The notes: generated by a model from the letters alone, not told the origin. A stretch of 64,000 nucleotides of DNA from a candidate division Hyd24-12 bacterium UBA6080 (GCA_002436025.1 DIXM01000013.1:186001-250000), one strand, 5' to 3'. Counted from the stretch's first letter, positions 25,707 to 36,055 are shown. Numbers and translations: made by a program.

Positions 25707-26804
25707 CTAAAGAGTCGTGTCGCGACCTGTTACGATCATCTGTTCAAGCTCGGTCGGATTGGGTGAGCGTTCGAGGGCAACATCCTTTGCCACTTCCCTG
25801 TTGCTCACCAGGCGGAACAGAGCCTGGTTCATTGTCTGCATGCCGAACTTGTGCCCGGCCTGCATCATGCCGTAGACCTGGTGAAGCTTGTCCTCCCTTA
25901 TGCAGGACTTTACCGCGGGGGTGCACACAAGCACCTCGGCGGCAAGGGCCCTGCCGGTGCCCCGCTGCCTGGGGATCAGTTGCTGGGTCATTACGCCCAG
26001 AAGCACGAAGGAAAGCTGGCTTCTGACCTGTTCCTGGCTTGCGGAGGGGAAGGTGTCGATGATGCGGTTGATTGATTCGTAGGTGGAGTTGGTGTGTAGG
26101 GTTGCGAGCGTGAGGTGGCCCGTCTCGGCGATGTTGAGGCCGACCTGCATGGTCTCGCGGTCACGCATCTCGCCGATGAGGACAACGTCGGGGTCCTGCC
26201 TGAGGATGTAGCGAAGGGCGTCGCCGAAGCCGTCGGTGTCGGACCCTATCTCCCTCTGGTTCACTATGCACTTGTTGTGGTGGTGCACGTACTCGATGGG
26301 GTCTTCGATGGTGATGATGTGGGCCCTTCTGAGCCCGTTCACCCTGTTGATTATGGAGGCGAGGGTCGTGGTCTTCCCGCAGCCGGTGGGGCCGGTGACA
26401 AGTATGAGGCCCTGCCTCTTGTCGGCCAGGGTGGCGACCACGGGGGGAAGACCGAGTTCCTCGAAACCAAGAATCTCGTAGGGTATGACCCTTATGGCTG
26501 TTGCAACAGCGCCCCTTTGCAGGTAGACGTTGGCCCTGAACCTTGAAAGGCCCTTTATGCCGAAGGCGAAGTCAAGCTCCTTGTCGAGCTCGAACCTTTT
26601 CTTCTGCTCGTCTTTCAGAAGGCTGTAGATGATGCTCTGTGTTTCCTTTGGAGTGAGCGGGTCGTACTCCATGCGGATGAGGTCGCCGTCGATGCGTATG
26701 GTCGGAGGGGCTCCGACTGTGATATGAAGGTCTGTGGCACGGCGCTCCATCATCTCCTTGAGAAGGGTTCTGATGTTCAGCCCGTGAGTGACTTCCGCGG
26801 CCAT
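25707..26804 (-). CDS. pilT: Pilus retraction ATPase PilT
   Basis: A 365-residue hexameric ATPase that drives pilus depolymerisation and twitching. It has an N-terminal PAS-like domain, Walker A GPTGCGKTTTLAS, an Asp box ITIEDPIEYVH, Walker B DPDVVLIGEMRD, a His box HLTLATLHTN, and the AIRNLIRE-equivalent helix near the end (SCIREDKLHQVYGMMQ). Its ATG overlaps the preceding pilB-like stop by one base. Retraction suggests functional twitching pili rather than a type II secretion system. Confidence 0.95.
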   Translation of the reverse strand: MAAEVTHGLNIRTLLKEMMERRATDLHITVGAPPTIRIDGDLIRMEYDPLTPKETQSIIYSLLKDEQKKRFELDKELDFAFGIKGLSRFRANVYLQRGAVATAIRVIPYEILGFEELGLPPVVATLADKRQGLILVTGPTGCGKTTTLASIINRVNGLRRAHIITIEDPIEYVHHHNKCIVNQREIGSDTDGFGDALRYILRQDPDVVLIGEMRDRETMQVGLNIAETGHLTLATLHTNSTYESINRIIDTFPSASQEQVRSQLSFVLLGVMTQQLIPRQRGTGRALAAEVLVCTPAVKSCIREDKLHQVYGMMQAGHKFGMQTMNQALFRLVSNREVAKDVALERSPNPTELEQMIVTGRDTTL

Positions 26805-28591
26805 CAGGACGAAACCGCCCGGACCTGGGACTCGAGCCGGTAATTCATGGCAGCCACCTTCACTTCCTCGTCATCGTCTGCAGTGACCCTGACCACTTCT
26901 TCAAGCGTGGTCACACCGTTCTTGACCTTCTCGACGGCATCCATGCGCAGGGTTCTCATGCCGCTTCTTACAGCAAGCAGCCTGAGCTGGGCGGCGGTCT
27001 CCCTGTCGATGATGGCCTGTTTCATGGCCTTGTCGAGCGTGAGGACTTCGTAGAGCCCGATCCTGCCCTTGTAGCCTGAGCCGTTGCACCTTGCGCACCC
27101 CTTGCCCCTCTGGGTCTTGGCGCCGGCCATCTCGGCCGGGTCAATGCCCGCTTCAATATAATCATCCTTCGCAAATGTGAAAGGTTCACGGCAGTATTTA
27201 CATATCTTCTTGACCAGTCTCTGGGCCATAATGGTCCTGACGGCGCTGGCCACCAGGAACGGCTTTATACCGATGTCCACCAGACGGTTGATGGTGCTGG
27301 GGGCATCGTTGGTGTGGATGGTCGAGAAAACCAGATGGCCCGTGAGGGAAGCCTTGATGGCTATCGAGGCCGTTTCGAGGTCACGGATCTCGCCCACCAT
27401 GATGATGTTGGGGTCCTGCCGGAGTATGCTTCTCAGCGCTGTGGCGAAGGTGTAGCCCATGCCGTGGTCGATCTGGGTCTGGACTATGCCGTCGATGTTG
27501 TACTCCACGGGGTCTTCAGCGGTGTGGATGTTCACTGCTGGCGTGTTCAGGCTGCTCAGGGCCGAGTAGAGCGTTGTGGTCTTGCCGCTTCCCGTCGGGC
27601 CCGTGACAAGCACGATGCCGAACGGTGAACTCACGCCGGCCATGAACTTCTTGAGAGCGTCTTCCGGGAAACCGAGTTGCCTCAGGTCGAACTCGAGGTT
27701 GCCGCGGTCGAGGATGCGGAGTACGATCTTCTCGCCGTTCACGGTGGGGACGGCGTTCACCCTGAAGTCGATTATGCGGTTGTCCACCTTGGCTTTTATG
27801 CGGCCGTCCTGCGTGCGCCTTCTTTCAGCTATGTTCATGCCGGACATGATTTTGAGCCTTGAGAGAATGGAGGGCTGCACAGTCTTGGGAAGCCTGATGA
27901 CCTCGTGGCACGTTCCATCCCTCCGGTACCTAATCCTGAGGAACTTCTCGTAGGGTTCGATGTGGATGTCGCTGGATTCGGTCTTCACTGCCTCGGCGAT
28001 CATCTTGTCGACGAACCTCACTATGGGCTCATCCTTGTCGGTCAGGAGGCTGTCGTCGGTTCGCTCGTCGTCGTCGACTCCGGGGTCGAGGCTTGCCACC
28101 TCAACGATGCCGTCTTCGTCCTCGTCGTACTGGTTGAGGCTCGACTCGACGCTGACAAGGGAATCGCGGCGGCCGTAGACCTCGTCGAGCGCGCGGCGCA
28201 GAGCCGAGGGTGAGGAGGCGTAAACAACTATCTCACAGCCCGTGGCGAATTTGATCTCGTCGACTGCGTACATGTTGGCGGGTTGGGCCATGGCAACAAG
28301 GACCGTGTTGCCATCGCGCTCGAGCGGAACCACCATGTGTTCCCGGGCCGTGTTCTCGGGTATGATCTTGGCCGCGTCGTCGGGAAAATCGGTCTCGTTC
28401 AGGTAAACGGGGTCGACGCTGTAGATGTCGGCCAGGAACTCGGTGATGAGCTCTTCAGTGACCTGCCCGCGAAGGACCATGGCTTCGGCAAGCTCCAGCT
28501 CGCCGGGACCCCACTCGTCCGCGATGGTGTCGATCTCGTCCTGCGTAGCCAGGCCCGCCTGAACAAGCATCATGGAAAGCCGTGTCTGCAT
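26804..28591 (-). CDS. Type IV pilus assembly ATPase, PilB-like (copy 1)
   Basis: A 595-residue GspE/PilB ATPase. The N-terminal MshEN-type domain (about 1-150) is the c-di-GMP-binding module in related proteins. An acidic linker (about 150-185) precedes the ATPase core, with GPTGSGKTTTLYSAL, HTAEDPVEYNIDG, DPNIIMVGEIRD and a tetracysteine zinc site (CKYC and CARC). All catalytic motifs are intact. It begins nine bases after the other copy ends. Which copy powers pilus extension is not visible from sequence. Confidence 0.92.
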   Translation of the reverse strand: MQTRLSMMLVQAGLATQDEIDTIADEWGPGELELAEAMVLRGQVTEELITEFLADIYSVDPVYLNETDFPDDAAKIIPENTAREHMVVPLERDGNTVLVAMAQPANMYAVDEIKFATGCEIVVYASSPSALRRALDEVYGRRDSLVSVESSLNQYDEDEDGIVEVASLDPGVDDDERTDDSLLTDKDEPIVRFVDKMIAEAVKTESSDIHIEPYEKFLRIRYRRDGTCHEVIRLPKTVQPSILSRLKIMSGMNIAERRRTQDGRIKAKVDNRIIDFRVNAVPTVNGEKIVLRILDRGNLEFDLRQLGFPEDALKKFMAGVSSPFGIVLVTGPTGSGKTTTLYSALSSLNTPAVNIHTAEDPVEYNIDGIVQTQIDHGMGYTFATALRSILRQDPNIIMVGEIRDLETASIAIKASLTGHLVFSTIHTNDAPSTINRLVDIGIKPFLVASAVRTIMAQRLVKKICKYCREPFTFAKDDYIEAGIDPAEMAGAKTQRGKGCARCNGSGYKGRIGLYEVLTLDKAMKQAIIDRETAAQLRLLAVRSGMRTLRMDAVEKVKNGVTTLEEVVRVTADDDEEVKVAAMNYRLESQVRAVSS

Positions 28592-28599
28592 TGCTCTTC

Positions 28600-30363
28600 C
28601 TAGAAGTTGGCCACTGTTTCCCTCACGACCTCCTGAAAGGTGGTGAGACCCGACTCCAGCTTACGCAGGGCCGCTTCGCGCAGGTTTATCATGCCACGGG
28701 CCAGGGCGGTCTTTTCAAGCTCGATGCTGTTGGCGTCGTTTTCGATGAGGGCGCGCATCTCCTCGTCGACGGTCATGACCTCGTAGATGCCTATTCGGCC
28801 CTTGTAGCCAGTGTTGTTGCACTGCGGGCAACCCGTGCCCTCGTAGAACGTTGTTGAACTGAACCTGTCGGGGTCGACCCCGGCATCTTCAAGGGCTTCG
28901 CGGGAGATCGAGACTGGTGTCTTGCAGTTCTTGCATATCTTGCGGATAAGCCGCTGGCTGCACACGCAGATCAGCGAGGTGCTGAGCATGTAGGGCTCGG
29001 TTCCCATGTCGACGAGACGGTTGATCGTGCTGGGGGCGTCGTTGGTGTGCACCGTGGAGAGCACCAGGTGCCCCGTGAGGGCGGCCCTGATGGCTATCTC
29101 GCTGGTTTCCTTGTCGCGGATCTCTCCCACCATGATGATGTCGGGGTCCTGCCGCAGGTAGGCTCTGAGGGCCATGGCGAAATTGAGGCCCACGTCTTCG
29201 TTCATCTGGACCTGGTTTATGCCCTTGAGGTTGAACTCGACGGGGTTCTCGGCGGTCATGATGTTCACGCCCACATCGTTGAGTTCACTTATCGCGCTGT
29301 AAAGCGTTGTGGTCTTGCCGCTGCCCGAAGGGCCGGTGACCAGGGCGATGCCGTACGGTCTTTTTATCGCTTTCCGGAATGCCTTGAGGGCTTCGGGTTC
29401 GAAACCCAGGGTGTCGAGGTCGAGGGATACCTGGGACCTGTCCAGAAGCCTGAGCTCCACCTTTTCGCCGAAGAGTGTTGGAAGCGTGGAAACGCGCATG
29501 TCAACGAACCTGTCGCCAACCCTTATCTTGGTCCTGCCGTCCTGCGGGAGGTGGTGTTCGGCGATGTTCATGCCGCCGAGGATCTTCAGGCGGCTCACCA
29601 TGGCGAGGCGGTACTTCCTGCTGGGCCTCATTATCTCGTGGAGAACGCCGTCGATCCGGTAACGGATCCTCACGTACTTTTCGAATGGCTCGAAATGAAT
29701 GTCGCTGGCGCCGCGTTTCACGGCGTCGGCCACCACGCGGTTCACCAGTTTTACCACGGGGGAATCGCTTGTCGAGACCGCGAGGTCTTCGTCGAGCTCC
29801 TCCTCCCCCTCCTCCTCCTCGATAAGCGAGAAGAAGGCCTCGTCGCCCACCAGAAGTTCGTCTTCGGGGCCTTTCATGACCTCTTCAACGGTCGTGTGGC
29901 CATTCTTTCTGAGCTTCTCATCAGAGACGGCGACTATGGCGTCGTCCTGGCGGTAGATGCGGTCGAGCGCGCGCTGGATCATGCTGGAGGCGCAGATGTG
30001 GGGTTCGATCTCCATGCCCAGCGAAAACCTCAGATCGTCAATGGTGAAAAGGTTGTGAGGATCTGCCATGGCGACAACGAGGGTCTTGCCCACCCTCTCG
30101 ACCGGGATGACCTCGTAGCGTATGGCGAGCTTGGCCGGGACGAGCTGCAGAACATCAGCCTCGATCTTCATCTTTTCGATGTTGATGGCCTCGATGCGGA
30201 TCTGCCTGGAAAGGTAGCTGTTGAGGTCTTCCTCGTTGATGAGGTTCATGCGGACCAGGTTGAGACCCAGCCTGCCGCCCTGATCCCTCTGGGCGTTAAG
30301 AGCGCTCTCGAGCTGCTCGCGGGTTATAACACCGGCTTTCACCAGCATTTGGCCCAGTTTCAT
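28600..30363 (-). CDS. Type IV pilus assembly ATPase, PilB-like (copy 2)
   Basis: A 587-residue paralogue of copy 1 with the same domain order: MshEN-type N-terminus, acidic linker rich in EEEEGEEELDED, then the ATPase core with GPSGSGKTTTLYSAIS, MTAENPVEFNLKG, DPDIIMVGEIRD and the tetracysteine site (CKNC and CPQC). The Asp-box sequence TAENP differs from TAEDP in copy 1. It is the first gene of the pilus operon. It could be a specialised extension motor or serve a second pilin set. Confidence 0.92.
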   Translation of the reverse strand: MKLGQMLVKAGVITREQLESALNAQRDQGGRLGLNLVRMNLINEEDLNSYLSRQIRIEAINIEKMKIEADVLQLVPAKLAIRYEVIPVERVGKTLVVAMADPHNLFTIDDLRFSLGMEIEPHICASSMIQRALDRIYRQDDAIVAVSDEKLRKNGHTTVEEVMKGPEDELLVGDEAFFSLIEEEEGEEELDEDLAVSTSDSPVVKLVNRVVADAVKRGASDIHFEPFEKYVRIRYRIDGVLHEIMRPSRKYRLAMVSRLKILGGMNIAEHHLPQDGRTKIRVGDRFVDMRVSTLPTLFGEKVELRLLDRSQVSLDLDTLGFEPEALKAFRKAIKRPYGIALVTGPSGSGKTTTLYSAISELNDVGVNIMTAENPVEFNLKGINQVQMNEDVGLNFAMALRAYLRQDPDIIMVGEIRDKETSEIAIRAALTGHLVLSTVHTNDAPSTINRLVDMGTEPYMLSTSLICVCSQRLIRKICKNCKTPVSISREALEDAGVDPDRFSSTTFYEGTGCPQCNNTGYKGRIGIYEVMTVDEEMRALIENDANSIELEKTALARGMINLREAALRKLESGLTTFQEVVRETVANF

Positions 30364-30487
30364 CGATTCGTTCTCCTCTCAGACGAGCTGAGGGTTTACA
30401 TGGACTTTCGAGAAGAGAATTGCCGTGTTATTCTGCAACAATTCCCCGGCAAGTCAATGCCCTTCTGCCTCTGGAATAGGCTTTCCG

Positions 30488-33400
30488 TCAGAAGTTGATC
30501 ATCACCCAGATGTCGAGGCCAACATCGGTCTGGTCGTACTGGGAGTTGACCCTGTCGGTCTTCCATCCGTAAATGGCGGTCAGCCCTGCCTGAACGGTGC
30601 CGAAGTCGTAGTTGGCGTACGGTTCAATCCGCCATTCCGTGCGGTCCGTTTGAAGGATGTCGTCGCCGAAGTCCCTCAGTATCTCGCTTCTGGTAAGGCT
30701 TCGCGTGAGCTTGAGCCCGGTGGTCAGGTCACTCTGGAAGCGCAGCCGTATCCTGTTCAGCAGGGGAAGCGGGATGGAGATGCCCTGTGGCGCCCTGAAG
30801 GCGTAGGAACAACCGATCTGGGTGGCGTGGCTGGTGCTCTGAGTAACGGCGCTGGTTCCGGTGAAGTTACGGGTCTCGGTGAGGGTGAGGTTGTCGGACA
30901 GCGTTATCTGAAGCTTGTTCTTGAGATTTGCCGTTATCGACGCCAGGGGGGCGAACCTGCGCGACACGGTCTCGCTCACGGGTATCTCAACGCCCTCCTC
31001 CACTCTGGACGCGGTGGTGGTCTCGACCCTGTAGCCCGAGCTGACGGTGCCCGTTCGAAGGAAATCCAGAGGGGCAAGCCTTTCGAGGCCGCTCCAGGAA
31101 AGGGTGAGTGAGGGCCATGTGATGGTCTGCTGTTTGTTCAGATAACCGCTGTAGTAGCTTTTCGTGAGTGAGTTGCCGTACTCGGCCCTCAGGGAGAGCG
31201 TACTTATCGGCCTGACTCCTCCTCCGAGCTGCATCGACTCGCCCTCGGTACGGCTGTAGGGTGCAAGGCTGTCAAGCCTGTTCTCGATGCCGAACTGGTA
31301 GCGCCAGGGGGGAAGGCTTTCAAGTGACTTGTACGTCGTGGCATTGGTGAAGGAGAGGTTCAGAGTCGGGTCGGTTATATTGTCCGCCCACTTCTCCAGT
31401 TGCATAAGCATCCATCTCGGGCTTCCGGGAGCGGCCACCTCGTCCATACGCTCGTCCCTGAGCCTTGAGATCCTTCGCATGGTGTGGGCAAGACCAAGCC
31501 TGAGAGTATATCGCAGGTTCGTTGACAACCCGACGTCGGGCAGCCCCAGGGTGTCGGCGCCCTGGGTATGGGGGCTGAGCCTGGCCATGGAGTAGTTGGA
31601 GTCGAAGCTCACCCTGGGTATGAGGTAGCTCCAGAGGTTTACATCCTGCGCGGCGGAGAGGCTCTGGTTGCGGGAAACCTCCCTGCCCACGCTTACGGAA
31701 CTCCCCCCGGGCTTCCACGGGTAGTACATGTCCCTCCCCACGGCCAGGGAGTAGGACAGCGTGTTCCCCTTCCAGAAGTTGAAGCCGACAGAACCGTCGG
31801 TCAAAAGCTCCCTCTGGGTGTTGTTCCGGGTCTGGACCGTGTCTTCCGAGGCCACATCCCACCTTACATCCCTTCCCCTTTCGAACTTCACGCCGAAGCC
31901 GAAACGGGTGGGCTGTATCCTTACATCCTCCAGGATGGGCATGTAGAAAAGCCGCATCCTGCCAAGGGAAATGTCGTACCCGACTGTGAACCTCTCGTTT
32001 TCGAGAGAATCGGTTCCCGTCGGGGAAAGACCCCTCTGCTCGCCCATGGTGTGCCTCACCGTCCACGGGTCGAGGAAGTACCTTCCCAGAAGGCCTTCGG
32101 CCCGCGCGCTCCGGCGCCACTGCACTGACGTGTCCCATGTGTTGTTGTCGGTGCGCTGTATCCAGGAATCCCTGCCCTCGATGCGTACATCGCTGTTGGT
32201 CTGGAACCGGGGCTCGGAGAGGGTCCGGCTCCATGCGTAGGTTGCAGGCAGCGACCACCCCCACCTTGGAGGGGTGAAACGGTCGAGGTTGAGCGTGGTG
32301 TTGGCCGAGTAACGGGTCGTCGTCTTGCCTGTGCCGGTGTTGGTCCCGAGGCTGTGGAAGTCGGCGCCCACCATCCTGTAGTCGCCCTTCAACGTGAGCA
32401 GGTCGGCGAAATCCACCTGTCCGGTCAGCCTGTGGGCGTAACCCTGATCCTGGTAACGGTTCCGCAGGGTGATGTCGTTTATCCAGACCTCGGCGGACAG
32501 GGGTGTGGTCTGGTTGTTCCGAACACCCAGGGCCAGGGTGAGCACATTGGCGAAGGTGGGGCTTCCGCGGACAGCCAGGTTGCCTGATCTTATGTATTCA
32601 AGCCCCTGCTGTTCCATCAGCGTCTTGAGGTCGACAAGCTGCTGGATCGGTATGTCCAGCACCTGCCACCCCTGCTGGAGGGGAACCTCCAGTTCGTAGT
32701 AGTTGAGGCTGTCGCGGCCGATCTGGAAAAAAGCCAGTCCCTGGGAGGTGTTGCCCCTGATCAGTATCCTGTAGTTCTGGTAGGCCGTGTAGTCGGCCCC
32801 CGTGTAGAAGTTCTGCCTGGCCACGCCCTGATGCCCCCATAGAAGGTTGGCGCAGACAAGGCTCAGGGATTGCTCGAGTTTGATGTTGCCGTAGTCGTCC
32901 CTGCCGGGATCAATGCCCGGGGGCGGGTCGTCGATGTAGTCCTGGTTTTCCCTGTTGTTCACCACGGAGACCGTGAACTGCTCATCGGGCTGCACCGGGG
33001 GAACGATCGAGTCGGTGGCGCCGATGTTCCTTCTCTCCCAGCGGTTCCCCACGATGCCCATCTCGTACACCTCAAGGGTGTCGGACTGGGCGAACCCCTC
33101 CGTCCAGACCCTGGCGAAGACGATCTTGCTCCATTCGGGTTCGCCGGTCACAAGATCGGGAACGGTGACAAGAACTGAATCGTTGAGCGGAACGCTGATG
33201 AGCATCCATCCGTACTCGTTGGGGCCGTGTACGATGTACTCGGGGTCGTCAAGGGGTATTCGCACCCTGAAGAAAGTGTCGGCCGTGTCCAGGACGCCGT
33301 TGCGGTTGAGGTCTTCGGTGTCGAGCTTGGTGTTGCCCTCGGTGCCGTTGATCTTCTCGAACCAGTCTTCCCGGGGAACGCCCTCGCCGTACTCAAGTTC

Positions 33401-36055
33401 GTAGTCATCCTGGTTGGGATCGGGGTTCTCCGAAGAATAGCCTGGTTCGCCGGGGTTCATGAGGCCGTCGTATCCGGTGTTCTCTTCGTTGGAGAGGATG
33501 CCGTCACCGTTCTCGTCCTCGGTGTCGAGTTGGCCGTTTGCACGGATGACCGTTCCGCTTCCGACCCGTTCGGGCCAGTAAGAGTCCTCGTTCATCCGCT
33601 CTCCCAGGTCTATGTAGAGTGAAGCCTGCTGGGCCGAGCCGGTGGCCCTGACGTAAAGCGAGATGTGGGTGCGGGATGAGAAGTCGACACCGTACCTGTC
33701 GATGCACCGCATGACGCCGCCCCAGGAATCAGTGCCGTTTTCGGGCTGGAAGTAAAGCTGCATGACGTTGGCTTCCTGGGATGCGTTGGTTCCCGTGAGT
33801 CCGGGTACTATGTCCCCCACATGCCAGCGGTTGGGCCATGGCCACCAGCGCATCCTTCCCGCCAGCGTCTCGCCGCCGGTCACGGGAAGTGATGCAAAGG
33901 ACCACGCCTCCCTGGACTGCCCCAGGGGGAAGACGGACTGGCTGCCCTCCATGTCGTCGATGTAGGAAACCGTCCCGCCTCCGGGCAAGCTCATGGCCAC
34001 CTCGCCCGAGACAAGGATACTGCTCTCGGCTTCGGTGCGAACCAGCGGAAGGGCGTTGACAGCATCGGTGAGGAACTCGGGTCTGACCTCGTAACGGGCA
34101 TCGAGGTCCATCACAAGCGTGTTGTATTCCTCCTCGCCCGGCGAGGGCCTGTCCTCCGGAGTGGAGGCGCTTTCGTACATGACCGTTGCGCCCACCCACG
34201 AAAGCCTTCCCATCTGATACTTCAGACGGGTCCCGAACAGCGTTTTGGACATCTGGGCGAAGAAAGGCAGGTACTCGAAGGTTACCTTGAGCGTGTTGGC
34301 AGGGTCCTGTGCAAGTTCGGCCGCCTCGCCCATCAGGGAAAGGAGACCGATCTCGTAGATGATCGTGTAGTCGGTGTCCCGCACCAGCTCCTGCGTCTGA
34401 CCCGCCACTGTGAGCGTAACCCTTTCGCTTCCGGGAACCAGCCCCATCCTGCCCAGCGAATAGGTGGTGCTGGCGGCCCTGAAGCTTACCCGCATGTAGT
34501 ACTTGCTGAGGTTCGTTGGAGGGTTCTTTTCGGTGTAGACCTCGGGGTTCTTCACGTCCAGAACGTCGCTGGTGAAGGGCCTGTTGTCGGGGAAGACTAT
34601 GAAGCCGTTGTCCCAGTCCATCGTGGCGGTTTCGTCCACCATGGAGCCGTCGGCATTGGTGTCCAGCCCCAGAAGCGCCAGAAAGGGAACTCCGTCCTGG
34701 CTTGAAGTGGGCTCCTGTCCCGGGATGTCGAGAAAGATGTCGCAGTTGAAGCTCTCGCGGACGATGTTGTTGGCGCCAAGGTAGTAGCGGTTCCTGAACA
34801 TGTATTGCCAGGTGGGGTCGCTGGTGGTGGGGTTTTCGTTCTTGATGAGAAAAAGGTCGACAGCGCCCTCGGCGAGAGTGCCCAGTGTATCACCCGAGGC
34901 GGTGACGGCCCACACGGCTATCATGTGGTTGGTGCTGACGGGACTGATGAACCTTATCGTGGAGGCGTCCTCCAGAAGAACGTAGTCGAGGTCGAGACCG
35001 GCCTGCAGCTCCTCCCAGTAGCCGGGCACAGTCAGGGTGCCCCCTCCAGGGGTGGGCACGCTGGCGTTACCCTGAAGGAAGAGGGGGTTCTGGGAGCCGT
35101 CGTCGCGGAATACCCGGAGAGACGTGAGCAGTGGTGCCTGAGAGGTATCGGGCACAACCCCGAAGAAGTAGTTGTCGGCCGGGCGGATGTCCAGAATTGA
35201 ATCGTTGACCATCGTGGCCTGCCCCACGAAGTCGGCCGATTCTGTGGAACTGGCCTGCTTGCTTGCTATTGTGGTGATTTCGAGAGGGCCCACCTGGGCT
35301 TCGACCTTGGCGCCGAAAAGCCCCTGGCCCGGAATGCTGTAGCTCACGAACTCGGGACCGGTGATGGACAGGTTCACGTCCCCCATCTCGATGGAGCGGA
35401 TGACCTCGTCATCGAAACCCGTGTACCTGAGCCTCACATTGTAGTCGGGTCCGAGGGTCCTGCGGGTGTCGTGGTCGACCTGGACATTGATCTTCTCGCC
35501 TATGGTCCCGTCGAGGTTGATGACGAGTTCCTGCTCCATCTTCAGGTCGGGGAAATAGGATGGGGTCACCCCCTCGGTGCTTACCATGTTCGGTCTTATG
35601 TGGCTGATGCCGGAGATGGTGATCTTCTGGTGGCCTGTGATGTCGAGCTGGCCGCCCTCGCCTATCACTCCCGCGATGCCCGAAGGCATGGCGAAGGGAA
35701 GGTAGATGGTTGGCACAAGCCTTCCCGACTCGCGTGAGGACCGCACTGCGCTGGTGCTGTTGGTGAGCAGCCAGCGCTTCCAGAGAGACCACTCGGTTAT
35801 GCGCGTCTTGGAGTCGGGCAGAAGCCAGACCCTGGAGGAAGAGACCGGGCGGCCCATGTAGAAGAGCCTGTACAAAAGTCCGGCGCCGGAAAGGGCCGGG
35901 GTTATCACCACCCTGGCGTTGGGAAGGGAGACAAGGGTGGGGATCGAATCCTGGTAGAAAACGTTGGGTGGGCCGACGGGCAGCCAGGGAAAGACAATCC
36001 CGGCGCCAACCGCCGACACGGAGAGCAAAAGAAGAAGCAATGATGAATACTTCAT
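30488..36055 (-). CDS. SprA-like giant outer-membrane protein (type IX secretion translocon family)
   Basis: An 1855-residue protein with a signal peptide (MKYSS then a leucine run, cut near SAVGAG). It shows SprA family features: an N-terminal SprA_N-like region with IRSIEMGDVNLSI and GLFGAKVEAQVGPLEITT, repeated carbohydrate-binding-like beta domains, SYIDDMEGSQS with EAWSFASLP, acidic EF-hand-like loops (DENGDGILSNEE, DLNRNGVLDTAD), then about 800 residues of alternating strands forming a very large beta-barrel. In Bacteroidetes SprA/Sov is the type IX translocon; no other T9SS gene is here. The start lacks a Shine-Dalgarno. Confidence 0.85.
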   Translation of the reverse strand: MKYSSLLLLLLSVSAVGAGIVFPWLPVGPPNVFYQDSIPTLVSLPNARVVITPALSGAGLLYRLFYMGRPVSSSRVWLLPDSKTRITEWSLWKRWLLTNSTSAVRSSRESGRLVPTIYLPFAMPSGIAGVIGEGGQLDITGHQKITISGISHIRPNMVSTEGVTPSYFPDLKMEQELVINLDGTIGEKINVQVDHDTRRTLGPDYNVRLRYTGFDDEVIRSIEMGDVNLSITGPEFVSYSIPGQGLFGAKVEAQVGPLEITTIASKQASSTESADFVGQATMVNDSILDIRPADNYFFGVVPDTSQAPLLTSLRVFRDDGSQNPLFLQGNASVPTPGGGTLTVPGYWEELQAGLDLDYVLLEDASTIRFISPVSTNHMIAVWAVTASGDTLGTLAEGAVDLFLIKNENPTTSDPTWQYMFRNRYYLGANNIVRESFNCDIFLDIPGQEPTSSQDGVPFLALLGLDTNADGSMVDETATMDWDNGFIVFPDNRPFTSDVLDVKNPEVYTEKNPPTNLSKYYMRVSFRAASTTYSLGRMGLVPGSERVTLTVAGQTQELVRDTDYTIIYEIGLLSLMGEAAELAQDPANTLKVTFEYLPFFAQMSKTLFGTRLKYQMGRLSWVGATVMYESASTPEDRPSPGEEEYNTLVMDLDARYEVRPEFLTDAVNALPLVRTEAESSILVSGEVAMSLPGGGTVSYIDDMEGSQSVFPLGQSREAWSFASLPVTGGETLAGRMRWWPWPNRWHVGDIVPGLTGTNASQEANVMQLYFQPENGTDSWGGVMRCIDRYGVDFSSRTHISLYVRATGSAQQASLYIDLGERMNEDSYWPERVGSGTVIRANGQLDTEDENGDGILSNEENTGYDGLMNPGEPGYSSENPDPNQDDYELEYGEGVPREDWFEKINGTEGNTKLDTEDLNRNGVLDTADTFFRVRIPLDDPEYIVHGPNEYGWMLISVPLNDSVLVTVPDLVTGEPEWSKIVFARVWTEGFAQSDTLEVYEMGIVGNRWERRNIGATDSIVPPVQPDEQFTVSVVNNRENQDYIDDPPPGIDPGRDDYGNIKLEQSLSLVCANLLWGHQGVARQNFYTGADYTAYQNYRILIRGNTSQGLAFFQIGRDSLNYYELEVPLQQGWQVLDIPIQQLVDLKTLMEQQGLEYIRSGNLAVRGSPTFANVLTLALGVRNNQTTPLSAEVWINDITLRNRYQDQGYAHRLTGQVDFADLLTLKGDYRMVGADFHSLGTNTGTGKTTTRYSANTTLNLDRFTPPRWGWSLPATYAWSRTLSEPRFQTNSDVRIEGRDSWIQRTDNNTWDTSVQWRRSARAEGLLGRYFLDPWTVRHTMGEQRGLSPTGTDSLENERFTVGYDISLGRMRLFYMPILEDVRIQPTRFGFGVKFERGRDVRWDVASEDTVQTRNNTQRELLTDGSVGFNFWKGNTLSYSLAVGRDMYYPWKPGGSSVSVGREVSRNQSLSAAQDVNLWSYLIPRVSFDSNYSMARLSPHTQGADTLGLPDVGLSTNLRYTLRLGLAHTMRRISRLRDERMDEVAAPGSPRWMLMQLEKWADNITDPTLNLSFTNATTYKSLESLPPWRYQFGIENRLDSLAPYSRTEGESMQLGGGVRPISTLSLRAEYGNSLTKSYYSGYLNKQQTITWPSLTLSWSGLERLAPLDFLRTGTVSSGYRVETTTASRVEEGVEIPVSETVSRRFAPLASITANLKNKLQITLSDNLTLTETRNFTGTSAVTQSTSHATQIGCSYAFRAPQGISIPLPLLNRIRLRFQSDLTTGLKLTRSLTRSEILRDFGDDILQTDRTEWRIEPYANYDFGTVQAGLTAIYGWKTDRVNSQYDQTDVGLDIWVMINF

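Noticed and set aside
30420..30487. Possible sigma-54 promoter before the pilus ATPase operon
   Set aside because: A CCGGGG...TTGC string is present but the GG-to-GC spacing is one base short.
29047..30498. 483-codon plus-strand frame
   Set aside because: Antisense to the pilB-like gene; composition mirrors the opposite strand.
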